Of a stretch of 64,000 nt of DNA, positions 29,543 to 39,622 are shown piece by piece. Numbering within the stretch: position 1 is the first letter of the stretch; each line of letters begins with the position of its first letter. The stretch is from Prevotella denticola (GTDB taxonomy: Bacteria > Bacteroidota > Bacteroidia > Bacteroidales > Bacteroidaceae). A model generated the notes under the pieces. It ran no database searches and was not told the DNA's origin. It saw nothing but the letters and a program-made list of their open reading frames with translations. The stretch covers positions 558,501-622,500 of the forward strand of contig NZ_UGTM01000001.1 of NCBI RefSeq assembly GCF_900454835.1, read 5' to 3'. Made by a program: the position numbers and the translations under genes.

Positions 29543-30535
29543 TTAAGCACACAATTTCATAAGCCTATATAAAAAGAAAGGAATATCTGTGACTCCTCTG
29601 AACTGTGCCCTGAATGCCTTAACCTTGGCATTGAATGACTCAGCATTTGCATTTGTTGCTCTGTTTACAAAGAAATTGAGTATGGTTTGATAATGATTTT
29701 CAAACGTGTCAATCACCGTGTAGAAATTGTCCACTCCCAGCTCTTCAACCTCATTGAACCATTTAGCCAGCTTCAGTCTTGCAGCATCCTTGATGCTCTT
29801 GATGTTATAAATATCGGTAAGTTTCATAGCCAGATCATATGCCTTTTTCAGTGTAGGATAATGTTCAAAGATGATTTCCGCCCTGGCTTTCTGTGCTTCA
29901 GTCCACTTGGTCCTGTGCTTGGTCAATATGAACTTTGCCCTGGCGAGCAACTGCTTACGCGTGTCACCATTGCTGTATCTAAATGGTATATATTCCTTTC
30001 CCTCACTTTTAGCTTCTTTTATCTCCTCATTCTCTTTATCCCTTGCCATCCACCGGTAAGCGATACGCATGTCATCCAGAGCATCATAATACAGTTTCTG
30101 CACATGAAACCTGTCATTGGTAATGAGTGCTTTGGGAAAAACGGCACGGGCTATGCGCATCATCGAAGATGACAAATCAAGTGTTATCTCTTTGACAGTC
30201 TTTCGTTTGGACAGGTCTATCTTCTTGACAACCTGAATAACGTCCTCTGCCTTGGTCCCTTTAACCACAGCCACTAAAGTTCCATTTCTGCCCTTTCCCG
30301 CCTTGTTGGTCAGAAAAGTATAGACCTCGCCACTGCTTAGACAGGTCTCATCAATACTTAGACTCTCACCTATGTTATTTTCAAACAATAGCCAGTCTTG
30401 AGCATGATCCAACTGATCCCAGCTGCGGTAGTCACTGAAATGTTCCTTGTACTGTGTGGATAACTGCTTGCCATTTACGCCATAGTGCGCACCGATGCTT
30501 GCGATGCTCTCTGCAGTGGACTCAATTCTATTCTT
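29543..30535 (-). CDS. ISL3-family transposase, catalytic part
   Basis: Open from 30535 (no clear ATG in frame) to 29543, whose stop codon lies inside the terminal repeat. It carries an HTH-like start (SIASIGAHYGVNGKQLS), then the DDE ISL3 core with SIDETCLSSGEVY, TLDLSSSMMRIARAVFPKA and ITNDRFHVQKLY, and the late NANAESFNAKVKAFRAQFRG. It is in the +1 frame relative to the upstream ORF and continues it across a slippery T6A4 tract. Confidence 0.85.
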   Translation of the reverse strand, partial: KNRIESTAESIASIGAHYGVNGKQLSTQYKEHFSDYRSWDQLDHAQDWLLFENNIGESLSIDETCLSSGEVYTFLTNKAGKGRNGTLVAVVKGTKAEDVIQVVKKIDLSKRKTVKEITLDLSSSMMRIARAVFPKALITNDRFHVQKLYYDALDDMRIAYRWMARDKENEEIKEAKSEGKEYIPFRYSNGDTRKQLLARAKFILTKHRTKWTEAQKARAEIIFEHYPTLKKAYDLAMKLTDIYNIKSIKDAARLKLAKWFNEVEELGVDNFYTVIDTFENHYQTILNFFVNRATNANAESFNAKVKAFRAQFRGVTDIPFFLYRLMKLCA

Positions 30536-30872
30536 TTAAAAAAGAAACGAACTCGGGGGATAGTTTACTGCCCTCAGCCGTCAAGTCATCATATGAATAA
30601 GTAAATATCTCTCCGTTGGAACTGTCACGCCACTTGCGTCGGCGAACATGGAGGTAGACGGCTTTGCCACGAAGAGGAAAGTCCTGAATTACACGCTCGC
30701 TGGTAAAACCATAACTGCTTACAGTGCCTAACTTATGGTCTGACTTTTCCATAAAGTTACGCTCGTCAAGCCAAAAGTCAAACTGGGAAACACCCTCTTG
30801 AATATCGACAACATCAAAGTAGTCGGCAAGTACATCTGGAAAGATGCAACGTAATAGTTGGTCACTCTTCAT
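30528..30872 (-). CDS. ISAon1-like transposase N-terminal protein (orfA)
   Basis: 114 aa, a zinc-binding-free N-terminal region like that annotated as ISAon1 transposase N-terminal protein in Bacteroidetes. It ends in FVSFLKE and a stop at 30528-30530, overlapping the open frame of the catalytic part. A -7 box (TACCTTTG on the minus strand at 30877-30884) lies only 4 bp before the ATG, so the transcript should be nearly leaderless. Confidence 0.75.
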   Translation of the reverse strand: MKSDQLLRCIFPDVLADYFDVVDIQEGVSQFDFWLDERNFMEKSDHKLGTVSSYGFTSERVIQDFPLRGKAVYLHVRRRKWRDSSNGEIFTYSYDDLTAEGSKLSPEFVSFLKE

Positions 30873-33164
30873 GATGCAAAGGTAATAAATACTTATGAAA
30901 TTATGCGCTTAAGAGAAGTAGGTTTGCAACTGGGGTTTAGGACTGACCCGTTCAAGTCCATCTTCGGCAACGACTACTACGTGGCGGTATTAGTGAAGAA
31001 CAAGGACGTCTTCTCCAAGCGCAGCCTGACACTTATCCGTGAGTTGAGCGAGGAGCTGAAGGACAGCCTGTCGTATGCCGACAAGGTTACATCGCTCACC
31101 GACCTTGAATTTACCGTCGGCACTGAGGAGGGAATGACCATCGAGCAGATAGTGCCCGACGAGATACCTTCGGATGAGGCTTCGCTAAAGGAAATCAGAC
31201 GCAAGGCATACAGCAAGCCCTATCTCTCAAAGAAACTGGTGTCGAAGGACGGTACGATGACATGGATCATGGTGAAGCTGCGTCCCTTCCCGGAGGATAG
31301 CGTATGGAAGAAAACGAGCGATATTGCCCCGGATATGCTCACGGGCAAGGAAGCCGGGCACATCATCGGCAAGGCGAAATACGCGAAGCTGTCGCCTGCT
31401 GCCGCAGGAATGCCCTATCTGAGCTACGAAAAAGTGGTTTATCTGAAACATGAAATGGGGCGGCTGTTCCTCATAGCTTTCCTTGTTTCCATTGTGGTGA
31501 TGATTGTCGTAACCCGTTCATTGCGGGGAGTCATCGCCCCGTTGCTCACGTCGGTGTTTGGTCTTCTGATAAGTTTTGGTGTGATAGGCTGGACCGGACT
31601 GTATATAGATATGACTACCGCCATGATAGCGGTCATACTGGCCTTTGCCTGTTCCATTGCCTACAACATCCATCTGTACAACTTCTTCAAGACGCGGTTT
31701 GTGGAAACAGGCAGGCGCAAGGCTTCCATCACCGATGCCGTAGGCGAAACCGGATGGGGTGTTTTGCTGTCGGGATTGACAACCATAGCGGCTATGATGA
31801 CTTTCCTATCTATGAAGATAGTCCCCATGCAGGCTATCGGCGTGAACACCTCGCTGTGCCTGCTTTCGGTATTGATTACCTGTCTGATTGTTACCCCTGT
31901 AATACTCTCATTCGGAAAAGACCGCAAGCCAAGCATAGACGTATCTAAGAGTCTCGAAGGATACGTCGGCGGACGGTTTGAGCAGTTTGGTAGTTTCATC
32001 CTGCGTCGCCACCGCCCGATATTCATTGTCTCGGTAGCCATCACGCTTTTTTGCGGCATCGGCATGTTCTCCATCGAGCCGGCATTCGACATTGAGAAGA
32101 CTATGGGACGGAAGGTGGAATATGTAAAGAAATTCCTCGACCTCTGCGACACGGAATTAGGAAGCATGTACTCCTACGACCTGATGATTACACTGCCGCA
32201 TGCCGACGACGCGAAGAAGCCCGAGAACTTGAAAAAACTCGACCAACTGGCAACCACCACGGAAAGCTACCCGCTCACCAAGCGGCACAATTCCGTCACG
32301 GACATTGTGAAAGACATGAACTGCACGCTCAACGGCAACAATCTGAAGGAATATCGCATTCCCGACAATGCCGACATGGTGGCTCAGCTCTTGCTGCTCT
32401 ATGAGAATGCCGGAGGTACGGAGTCGGAATACTGGATGGACTATGACTATCAGCGGCTACGCCTGCAAATCGAGTTGAAGAGCTACAACTCCAACGAGGC
32501 GGAAAAAGAAATGGATTTGCTCCAAACCGAAGCACGCAAGCTCTTCCCCGGCGCACATGTATCGGTAGTGGGCAATATACCGCAGTTTACGGTGATGCAG
32601 CAGTATGTGGAGCGTGGACAGATGTGGTCGATGCTGCTCTCGGTGCTGGTCATTGGCGTGATACTCATACTCCTGTTCAGAAGTTGGAAGGTGGGACTGG
32701 TGGGAATGATACCCAACATCGCCCCCGCCATCATCGTAGGCGGCATGATGGGCTGGCTGGGCTATCCGCTCGACATGATGACAGCCTCGCTCATTCCTAT
32801 GGTTTTGGGTATCGCCGTCGATGACACCATCCACTTCATCAACCATTGCCATGTGGCGCATAATCGTTATAATGACTATAACATGGCTATCCGCAAGACT
32901 TTCCGCACGGAGGGACTGGCCATCGTGATGTCAACGGTCATCATCTCGGCTACATTTGCCGGCTTCATGTCGTCGGACGCCACGCAGACGAAGAACTGGG
33001 GCTTGCTGGCTGTAGCAGGTATGGTGTCGGCATTGTTGGCAGACTTGTTCCTCACGCCGATACTTTTCAAATATTTGCGGGTGTTCGGAAAGGAAAAAGG
33101 TTCAAAAACAAATAGTTAAACAAACAAGTAAGGTTAAAATATTCAATCATAAAATATAAAGAAA

Positions 33165-33944
33165 ATGAAAACAAGACATTTTATTTTATCCCTTATTGCC
33201 TTGATGACAATGAGTGTTGCACAAGCAGCTGGTCTCACCGGAAGAGACATTATGCAAAAGGTAAAGAACCGTGCCGATGGCGATACACGCTATGCCACCG
33301 TGGAAATGACACTTATTCAAAAAAGTGGGCATAAGCGTGTGCGAAAAATTGAATCGTGGGCAATGGACGAAGGTAAGGACACAAAGAAAATCATGTTCTT
33401 CACCTATCCCGGCGACGTGAAGGGCACGGGATTTCTCACTTGGGACTATGACAATCCCGGCAAGACAGACGACAAATGGCTCTATCTCCCTGCCATGAAA
33501 AAGACAAGGCGCATTAGTGGAAAGTCATCGAAGACCGATTACTTCATGGGCAGCGATTTTACATACGACGACATGAGTACACGCAGCGTGGACGAGGAAA
33601 CACACACGCTGCTGCGTGAGGAAGTGGTAAGCGGACACAAATGCTGGGTGGTGCAGTCCGTGCCTAAGGACAAGGGAGAAATATACTCAAAGCGCATCAC
33701 ATGGATCAGGCAGGACTGTCTGATGGTTATTAAGGCGGAATACTACGATAAGCTCAATAAACTGCATCGCAGCCTTACCATTTCGAATATAAATAAAGTG
33801 CAGGGATTCTGGACGATGCACCTCATGCAGATGGAGAATGTACAGACGGGGCATAAGACCATCATCAAGATGGACAACCAGCGGTTCAACGTCAAGGTTG
33901 CGCCCAATCTCTTCACTGTCTCCAAACTGGAAAAAGGACTCTGA
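33165..33944 (+). CDS. LolA-like outer-membrane lipoprotein-sorting protein
   Basis: 259 aa with a signal peptide cut after VAQA and a LolA/PF17131-like domain: [19 protein letters not shown], then [21 protein letters not shown] in two parts, and [12 protein letters not shown]. The family is periplasmic and often lies beside MMPL transporters, carrying a lipid-like cargo towards the outer membrane. It begins 45 bp after the broken MMPL gene and ends 2 bp before the barrel gene. Confidence 0.78.
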   Translation: MKTRHFILSLIALMTMSVAQAAGLTGRDIMQKVKNRADGDTRYATVEMTLIQKSGHKRVRKIESWAMDEGKDTKKIMFFTYPGDVKGTGFLTWDYDNPGKTDDKWLYLPAMKKTRRISGKSSKTDYFMGSDFTYDDMSTRSVDEETHTLLREEVVSGHKCWVVQSVPKDKGEIYSKRITWIRQDCLMVIKAEYYDKLNKLHRSLTISNINKVQGFWTMHLMQMENVQTGHKTIIKMDNQRFNVKVAPNLFTVSKLEKGL

Positions 33945-33946
33945 CC

Positions 33947-35251
33947 ATGAAAATACTGCGATTATGGACGCTGTTGCTTGTGCCGATATTCTCGGCACAG
34001 GCATTTGCCCAGATTGATACGCTGACGGTGGAGAATGATTCTGCTGATACGGAATATATGCAAGAGGAAGAAACGGATGACAACGCCTTGCGTGTTCAGG
34101 TAAAAGGCTTCCTCGACACATACCATGCCGTCAGGACAGAAGGCAGGAACGACTGGATGGCTTCGAGAACCCGAGCGCGCGGAGAGGTGAAACTTGAAAA
34201 AGGAGCAGCTTCCCTTTTTGTTTCCATGAACGCTACCTACAACGGCGTACTGAAAGACCGCACGGGACTGGAACTGCGTGAGGCATATCTTGCATACACC
34301 AAAGGAAACCTTGACCTTCGGGTGGGGCGGCAGATTGTGGTATGGGGAGTGGCAGACGCATTGCGCGTTACGGACTGCGTGTCGCCGTTCGACTATACCG
34401 AGTTCCTTGCGCAGGACTACGATGACATCCGTATGCCCGTCAATGCCTTGCATGCAAGATACACGTGGCATTCGGTAACATTCGAGGCGATATGTAATCC
34501 CGTGGCGGATTTCTTCATCCTTCCCACCGACCGACGCAATCCGTGGGCACTGACTCTGCCGTCAGCCCCTCTTCCCTATACCATAGATTTGGAAAGTGGC
34601 AAACCGGAGAAAAGACTTCGGAATATGGAGTACGGCGGGCGGATAACGACCAATCTCAGCGGGATTGATTTTTCTCTGAGTGCCCTGCGGACGTGGAACA
34701 AGATGCCTGCTCTTTCCCTTGCTGTGTCCGACGATGGAAAGTCGCTTTTAGCCAAAGGGGAATACCGCCGGATGACGATGCTCGGAGCCGACTGCTCTCT
34801 GCCTGTCGGACAGATTGTCCTTCGCGGCGAGGCTGCTTGCTATTTCGATGAAGCGCAAAGCAGAGGTGTGGGAAAAGACGTAGTATGCCGAAATACGTAC
34901 AATATCCTTGCCGGTGTGGACTGGTATCCGGGCAACGATTGGAACTTCAGTGCACAATACTGCCACAAATATACGGCGGGGAACCTTGACGGTCTTTCCG
35001 TTTATCGTAATGCCGGCCTTGCCACGGCAAGAATATCGAAAGAACTGCTGCGGAATATGCTGAAACTTTCAACATTCGCCTATATTGACGTAACCAATGG
35101 CGGCGTTTTCAACCGCTTCTCTGCATCCTATGCCTTGAACGACCAAATCGAACTCACCGCCGGCTATGATTACTTCCATGCCGACAAAGGCAAGTTTCAA
35201 ATGTATGACAGAAATTCTGAAATATGGGCAAAGATGAAATATAGTTTTTGA
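33947..35251 (+). CDS. Outer-membrane beta-barrel protein, DUF1302-like
   Basis: 434 aa: signal peptide ending SAQAFAQ, then barrel-type alternating strands (VKGFLDTYHAVRTEGRNDW, GRQIVVWGVADALRVTDCVSP in parts), ending MKYSF. The GRQ-VWG-AD-LRVTD pattern resembles DUF1302 barrels, which accompany MMPL and LolA-like genes in other bacteria. Together the three genes look like an envelope route for a hydrophobic substrate. It is the last cargo gene before mobC, which is convergent. Confidence 0.72.
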   Translation: MKILRLWTLLLVPIFSAQAFAQIDTLTVENDSADTEYMQEEETDDNALRVQVKGFLDTYHAVRTEGRNDWMASRTRARGEVKLEKGAASLFVSMNATYNGVLKDRTGLELREAYLAYTKGNLDLRVGRQIVVWGVADALRVTDCVSPFDYTEFLAQDYDDIRMPVNALHARYTWHSVTFEAICNPVADFFILPTDRRNPWALTLPSAPLPYTIDLESGKPEKRLRNMEYGGRITTNLSGIDFSLSALRTWNKMPALSLAVSDDGKSLLAKGEYRRMTMLGADCSLPVGQIVLRGEAACYFDEAQSRGVGKDVVCRNTYNILAGVDWYPGNDWNFSAQYCHKYTAGNLDGLSVYRNAGLATARISKELLRNMLKLSTFAYIDVTNGGVFNRFSASYALNDQIELTAGYDYFHADKGKFQMYDRNSEIWAKMKYSF

Positions 35252-35272
35252 ATGACATAAAGACATTGCATC

Positions 35273-37276
35273 TCATTCTTTTACAAGATGACAAAGAGAA
35301 GGATCTTCTTTTATCCTTTTTATTTCTTTTTCAATCAAAACAATTATTTCTCGCTTAACACATTTATAGTTGGCTTCGATAGTCTCTTTGAGATTATCGG
35401 AGCCATCTTCGTTTTGAAACGCATTGATTTCAGGAATGGACTGGTATTGCTTCATTTCGGCAGAGACTTTAGCACTATCCACCACTATTTCAGCATGGAA
35501 AATCTTTTGGTCAATGCGTTCGTCAAAGTTGTCGGACACTGCACCTACGAACATACCCTGTGTGAGGTTGCTGATTTTCGATGCAGGGATAAGACTATCC
35601 ATCTGGGTCGAGATAGAGGTGGATTTATCATTACGGTTGATTGTCATAGACTGCCGTTGTTGAAGCACCTTGCCGAAGCGTTCGGAGAGAGTCTTGGCAG
35701 TTTCACCTACCACTTGCCCACTGAACACATTGCCCACTGTGTTTTGTATCACCTTGCTTTCCTTATCCCCATAATCGCGGGTAAGCTGCGAGAAGTCTTG
35801 AAAGCCCAGACACACGGCAACCTTGTTACTACGGGCTGTGGCAATGAGGTTGTCAAGCCCACGGAAATAGATGGTCGGCAACTCGTCGATAATCACAGAT
35901 GATTTGAGTTGCTTTTTCTTGTTGATGAGTTTCACGATACGGCTGTTGTAAAGTCCGAGTGCTGCTGAGTAGATATTCTGGCGGTCGGGATTATTTCCCA
36001 CGACCAACACCTTCGGCTCGTTGGGATTATTGATGTCGAGCGAGAAATCATCACCTGTCATTACCCAATAGAGAGCCGGCGAAATCATACGTGAAAGCGG
36101 TATCTTGGCACTGGCAATTTGTCCCTGCAACTGGTCTTGCGCTCCGCCCTCCCAAGCATCCATAAAGGGAGAAAGGTAGTTGGCAAGCTCATCGTAGGAA
36201 GTAAGTATCGGAAATATCTGTGCGTACGGACGGTTCAGGAATTCGATGGCATGGGGAAAGGTGCAATACTTGCCGTTCTCATAGATTTTCAGAAACCAGA
36301 TGATGGCTGCAAGCAATATAATCGGCGACTCAACAAAGAAATCTCCCTGCTTCTGAATCCATGAACGATTAAGGTTGAGCATAATAGTGTAGGCACTCTC
36401 GTAAGCGTCCGATATGTCCGTCATAAAGGCAGGATTGATGGGATTGCAGCGATGGCTCTTGCGTGGGTCGTCGAAGTTTATCACAAAGAACTGCGGTTTT
36501 ACCTTGTAGGCGTCCAAATGGTTAAGCAAATGATTGTAGGCTATCTCTGACAAATCCGGGAACTTGTAGTCGTAAATATACATGGCAAAGCCTTTCTCTA
36601 TCTGCTGCTTGATATAGTTGTTCACAATAGCATACGACTTACCCGAACCGGGCGTACCGAGCACCATCGAGGCACGAAAGGGGTTGACCACGTTAATCCA
36701 GCCCTTATTCCACTTCTTTTTGTAATAGAAACGTGTGGGAAGATTGATTGAGTATTCATTCTCCATCAACCGTGTTTCCTGCATGAAGCTTTCATTTTCC
36801 GTGTTGAACACATCATCCATCAGATTGTTTTTGAGCAATCGACTCATCCACACACCTGCCATCAGCAGACAGATATAGCCAATGGAGAGCGTGAAGATAT
36901 AGAGTGAAGCCGCTCCAATTTTTCCAATGGGCAATGCCAACAGCCACCAGTTGAGAAAGAAAAAGACAAAGCCTGAGAAAAGCACCGTCCAAATCTTTGA
37001 CCAAGTGATTTTCTCTTCTTTCACGCCTTTCGTTCCCAAACATGACAAGGTAAGAAACACCACACAAAAGAGTTTCGTCCATAGGATAGATGAAAATAAT
37101 CCCGTGGTGCGTTGAAAGTTCATCAGTATCTTGTTGATGATACCGAGTGTGAAGTGCCATTCTTGAAATGCCTCGTAGCAGAACCAATAACAGTTAATCA
37201 GGAGGAATATCACCGATATACCCCGCATAAAGTCCATGACCTTACCTAATGCCCTTAAATCATCTTCTTGTGCCAT
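35273..37276 (-). CDS. mobC: Type IV coupling protein MobC (VirD4/TraG family)
   Basis: 667 aa. Four N-terminal membrane helices (about 20-150), then the coupling ATPase with Walker A GTPGSGKSYA (about 208) and Walker B SSVIIDELPTIYF (about 465). It brings the relaxase-DNA complex to the conjugation channel. It is last in the leftward mobA-mobB-mobC order with a 66-bp gap after mobB. Naming follows Bacteroides mobilization genes. Confidence 0.9.
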   Translation of the reverse strand: MAQEDDLRALGKVMDFMRGISVIFLLINCYWFCYEAFQEWHFTLGIINKILMNFQRTTGLFSSILWTKLFCVVFLTLSCLGTKGVKEEKITWSKIWTVLFSGFVFFFLNWWLLALPIGKIGAASLYIFTLSIGYICLLMAGVWMSRLLKNNLMDDVFNTENESFMQETRLMENEYSINLPTRFYYKKKWNKGWINVVNPFRASMVLGTPGSGKSYAIVNNYIKQQIEKGFAMYIYDYKFPDLSEIAYNHLLNHLDAYKVKPQFFVINFDDPRKSHRCNPINPAFMTDISDAYESAYTIMLNLNRSWIQKQGDFFVESPIILLAAIIWFLKIYENGKYCTFPHAIEFLNRPYAQIFPILTSYDELANYLSPFMDAWEGGAQDQLQGQIASAKIPLSRMISPALYWVMTGDDFSLDINNPNEPKVLVVGNNPDRQNIYSAALGLYNSRIVKLINKKKQLKSSVIIDELPTIYFRGLDNLIATARSNKVAVCLGFQDFSQLTRDYGDKESKVIQNTVGNVFSGQVVGETAKTLSERFGKVLQQRQSMTINRNDKSTSISTQMDSLIPASKISNLTQGMFVGAVSDNFDERIDQKIFHAEIVVDSAKVSAEMKQYQSIPEINAFQNEDGSDNLKETIEANYKCVKREIIVLIEKEIKRIKEDPSLCHLVKE

Positions 37277-37342
37277 AATAATATTATTTTGTAGCCTCCC
37301 CCAACCCCTCCGAAGGGAGGGGAGATAGAAATGCTCGTTTAT

Positions 37343-38623
37343 TTAATGTTTTCTTCGTCTAAGTTTTACCTTACTTTGTCTGCGGAGTTTACGCTGCCAT
37401 GCCGCTTCCTTCCAATCATCGTTGCCCGTAGTTCTGAATGATTCACCCACCATATCCTCGATAAGTTCATCGACAAGGTTGTCGCTTTCTTCTGTATTTT
37501 GTTGCAAAGTTTGAACGGTTGCCGATTGTTCCAAGCGGACAGACGGACTGCCATACAACGTTTCGTCCAAGAATGGGTTGTACGTTGAATTGGAGAAATA
37601 CGCATTGAATATGTTGGCAGCATACCCCTTGCCCAATCGTGAGCCGTTGAGCGCAATGCCCACTTCATCATCAATGAAAGTAATGCCATAGATGCGTCCG
37701 CTTTCGTTCTTTCGGATTACCACACGCAAGCCTTGTTCCTCCAATCTTTGTTGTAAGGCCTTCTCTGTTTGAGGAGAAGAACACATCACTTCCAATATCC
37801 TGTGTCTCATTGCCGGTATCAGTGGCTTAATAGCTTGCTTTGATTTCTGTATCCTGTTCTGTACAGCAGTATAGCCCATACCACGACCAATGTCCGATGC
37901 GTTGATGGGTGTACTTATTTTGCCTCCCTTATCATCAGTCGGAACATAGACCACTCCATCGTATTTCTTTCCCCGAAACTCCGTTTTGATTTCCTCTACG
38001 GCAAGGTTGTATGCAGAAAGGATGGCGTTCAGCTCGCCCAAGGAGCAGAAGCGATAATGCCCCAGCACCATGCGGACAACGCTTGCCACCTGCTCCTTGA
38101 TATTCCCTTTACCAATATCTACCTTGGGCGTTTCTGCTACTGCCTTTTCAGTAACCTTTGAACTTGGAATGAGACCAAATTTTCTTTCCAAGGCATCGGT
38201 AATTTGCTTGCTCCGCCGTTTTTCAAACTTGTCGTTAATTTTCTGTCCACGACTATCCACCCGAAGCGACACGATGTGTATATGCTCACGGGCGATGTCG
38301 TTATGCTTGAACACGATATAGGGTTGCTTGCCATAACCAAGTGCCTCCATATACTCCTTGGCAATCTGCATAAGCGTTTCATCGGAGAGTTTCTCGTCCG
38401 GGTGCGGATTGAGCGAGCAATGGAACACCATCTTCTTTGTCCGGCATTTCTTTGGTATCAGAGCCTCCATGTCGACAAGCACGTCTTCCATCGTATAACG
38501 TCCCTCCTTGTTCTGATACAACTCTGCTGCATGGAGAATGCTCGCTTCCCCTTTTTCTACCTTTTTGAAGTTATAACCGAGTGCCCCTCCAAGGTTCTCC
38601 GTACTTGAAATCTTCGCTATCAT
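37343..38623 (-). CDS. mobB: MobB relaxase (MOBP-type nuclease)
   Basis: 426 aa. PF03432 relaxase domain in the first about 200 residues: LGGALGYNFKKVEKG near the N-terminus, FHCSLNPHPDE, and the metal-binding motif HNDIAREHIHIVSLRVD with the His triad. It nicks oriT and stays bound to the strand. It overlaps mobA by 4 bp. The basic C-terminus (RRQSKVKLRRRKH) is probably DNA-binding. Confidence 0.9.
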   Translation of the reverse strand: MIAKISSTENLGGALGYNFKKVEKGEASILHAAELYQNKEGRYTMEDVLVDMEALIPKKCRTKKMVFHCSLNPHPDEKLSDETLMQIAKEYMEALGYGKQPYIVFKHNDIAREHIHIVSLRVDSRGQKINDKFEKRRSKQITDALERKFGLIPSSKVTEKAVAETPKVDIGKGNIKEQVASVVRMVLGHYRFCSLGELNAILSAYNLAVEEIKTEFRGKKYDGVVYVPTDDKGGKISTPINASDIGRGMGYTAVQNRIQKSKQAIKPLIPAMRHRILEVMCSSPQTEKALQQRLEEQGLRVVIRKNESGRIYGITFIDDEVGIALNGSRLGKGYAANIFNAYFSNSTYNPFLDETLYGSPSVRLEQSATVQTLQQNTEESDNLVDELIEDMVGESFRTTGNDDWKEAAWQRKLRRQSKVKLRRRKH

Positions 38624-39072
38624 TTCTTGCGGTAATCTATGGTAAGACTGATAGCCTGCTCCTGCAAGGCAATGATTTGAGCCGACAGTTTCGCCAACTT
38701 TTCAAGCAGAATCTGTGCGGTCTTGACCGAATGATAACTGTTGATAGCACGTACAGTCTGATTATACAGCACACCAATCTTATGGATTTGTGCCGTCAAT
38801 TCAGAGAGTTTCCGGTAGTATTCTACAGCGGATTTATCCACCGTGATGACCTTAAAACTCTCTCCAAGAATACGCCCACGCACAAAATCCGACTTCGTTT
38901 CTGCTCCTGAACGCTGAAACAAATCAATCGCTTTTTGCTGGTCTTTGGGGTTGGGCAACCGCACATGCCAGTTGTCCCAACGTGGCTTTTCTGCCGTTTT
39001 TCGTTCTGAACGATGTTCCTCCTTCTTATCCATATCCATTTGGTTTCTAATTACGACTTTGGAGTAATTCAT
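38620..39072 (-). CDS. mobA: MobA mobilization accessory protein
   Basis: 150 aa from the ATG at 39072, preceded by AAGGGGAG; an in-frame ATG at 39039 is an alternative start. The segment WHVRLPNPKDQQKAIDLFQRSG fits the ribbon-helix-helix type of relaxase accessory proteins, followed by a long coiled-coil (about 70-150). It should bind next to oriT, which lies immediately upstream. The longer open frame to 39207 runs into the oriT hairpins and is rejected. Confidence 0.82.
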   Translation of the reverse strand: MNYSKVVIRNQMDMDKKEEHRSERKTAEKPRWDNWHVRLPNPKDQQKAIDLFQRSGAETKSDFVRGRILGESFKVITVDKSAVEYYRKLSELTAQIHKIGVLYNQTVRAINSYHSVKTAQILLEKLAKLSAQIIALQEQAISLTIDYRKK

Positions 39073-39074
39073 CT

Positions 39075-39191
39075 CCCCTTCGGGGCAAGGGTCTTTGTGG
39101 TACAAACGGAGGTTTGTGTTACAAAGACACACCTTGCTGGTATTAAGAAATGATACGATAGAAGTATCCACCCTCGTGGGGTGTCTACTTC
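39075..39191. other. Candidate oriT
   Basis: Upstream of mobA and between divergent mob and tra genes. It holds a CCCCTTCGGGG hairpin (39075-39085), a long imperfect inverted repeat GTCTTTGTGGTACAAAC / GTTTGTGTTACAAAGAC (about 39091-39127) and GAAGTATCCACCC/GGGTGTCTACTTC (39161-39191). Such clustered inverted repeats by the relaxase accessory gene are usual for oriT. The nick site is not identified. Confidence 0.6.
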
Positions 39192-39622
39192 GGGATATTA
39201 CCTCCATGTATTATTCTCGCCTGCAAAGTTACGGCGAGTTTTCAAATAACTCATTATCAGCGATATTCCCTCTTTTCCCTTGTGTTTCCCTGTGTTTCAT
39301 CGGTGTAATAAAATCAACCAAAATATCATTTATTTTGCAGCCAAAACGAGCGAACTATGGTATGATGACACAAGCAAAAGACACATCGTATTACCGTTGG
39401 CTTGCACCAAAGATGCAAAGAAGAAACGAAACATATTCATGACAATTTGTTGTCATGACAAACTATTGTCAATACAACAGATTGCAAGAACTATAAATCG
39501 TCCTTTCAGACTATCGCACGAACCATACGCAGCCAGAACAAACTGTCTGCTGATACTTCTCAAGAATGAGAGCACATCCAAACATCAAATAGACAAGTAA
39601 TATGAACTAAGAAATTATCATT
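39192..39622. other. Gene-free stretch between oriT and traA
   Basis: About 430 bp. The open frames here are short and biased unlike the neighbouring genes. It includes CATGACAATTTGTTGTCATG (39439-39458), a near-perfect inverted repeat suited to an operator or a terminator of leftward transcripts. No clear TAnnTTTG box was found before traA. Confidence 0.35.

Larger units (their letters stand above)
29506..30949 (-). mobile_element. ISL3-family (ISAon1-like) insertion sequence, 1444 bp
   Basis: Ends in 42-bp terminal inverted repeats with a single mismatch (GGGTCAGTCCTAAA... at each end) and is flanked by the 8-bp target duplication GTTCAAGT (29498-29505 and 30950-30957), the size usual for ISL3. 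It is complete and the duplication is exact, so the insertion looks recent. Confidence 0.93.
29307..33119 (+). pseudogene. MMPL/RND-family transporter, interrupted by an ISL3-family element
   Basis: The first 66 codons (29307-29505, with the start MKIENINRKFRQLAV and one membrane helix) and the remainder (30958-33119) join in frame to about 786 codons if the IS and one 8-bp target copy are removed, giving ...TNEFK-SIFGNDYY.... The large part has the 12-helix MMPL topology. It is followed by a LolA-like protein and a barrel, a grouping typical of envelope lipid or hydrophobe transport. As it stands the gene is broken; expression of the 3' part would need an internal start. Confidence 0.88.

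Noticed and set aside
39280..39600. 106-codon frame between oriT and traA
   Set aside because: Odd composition (many Cys, His and Asn), no start signal, and it spans an inverted repeat; probably non-coding.
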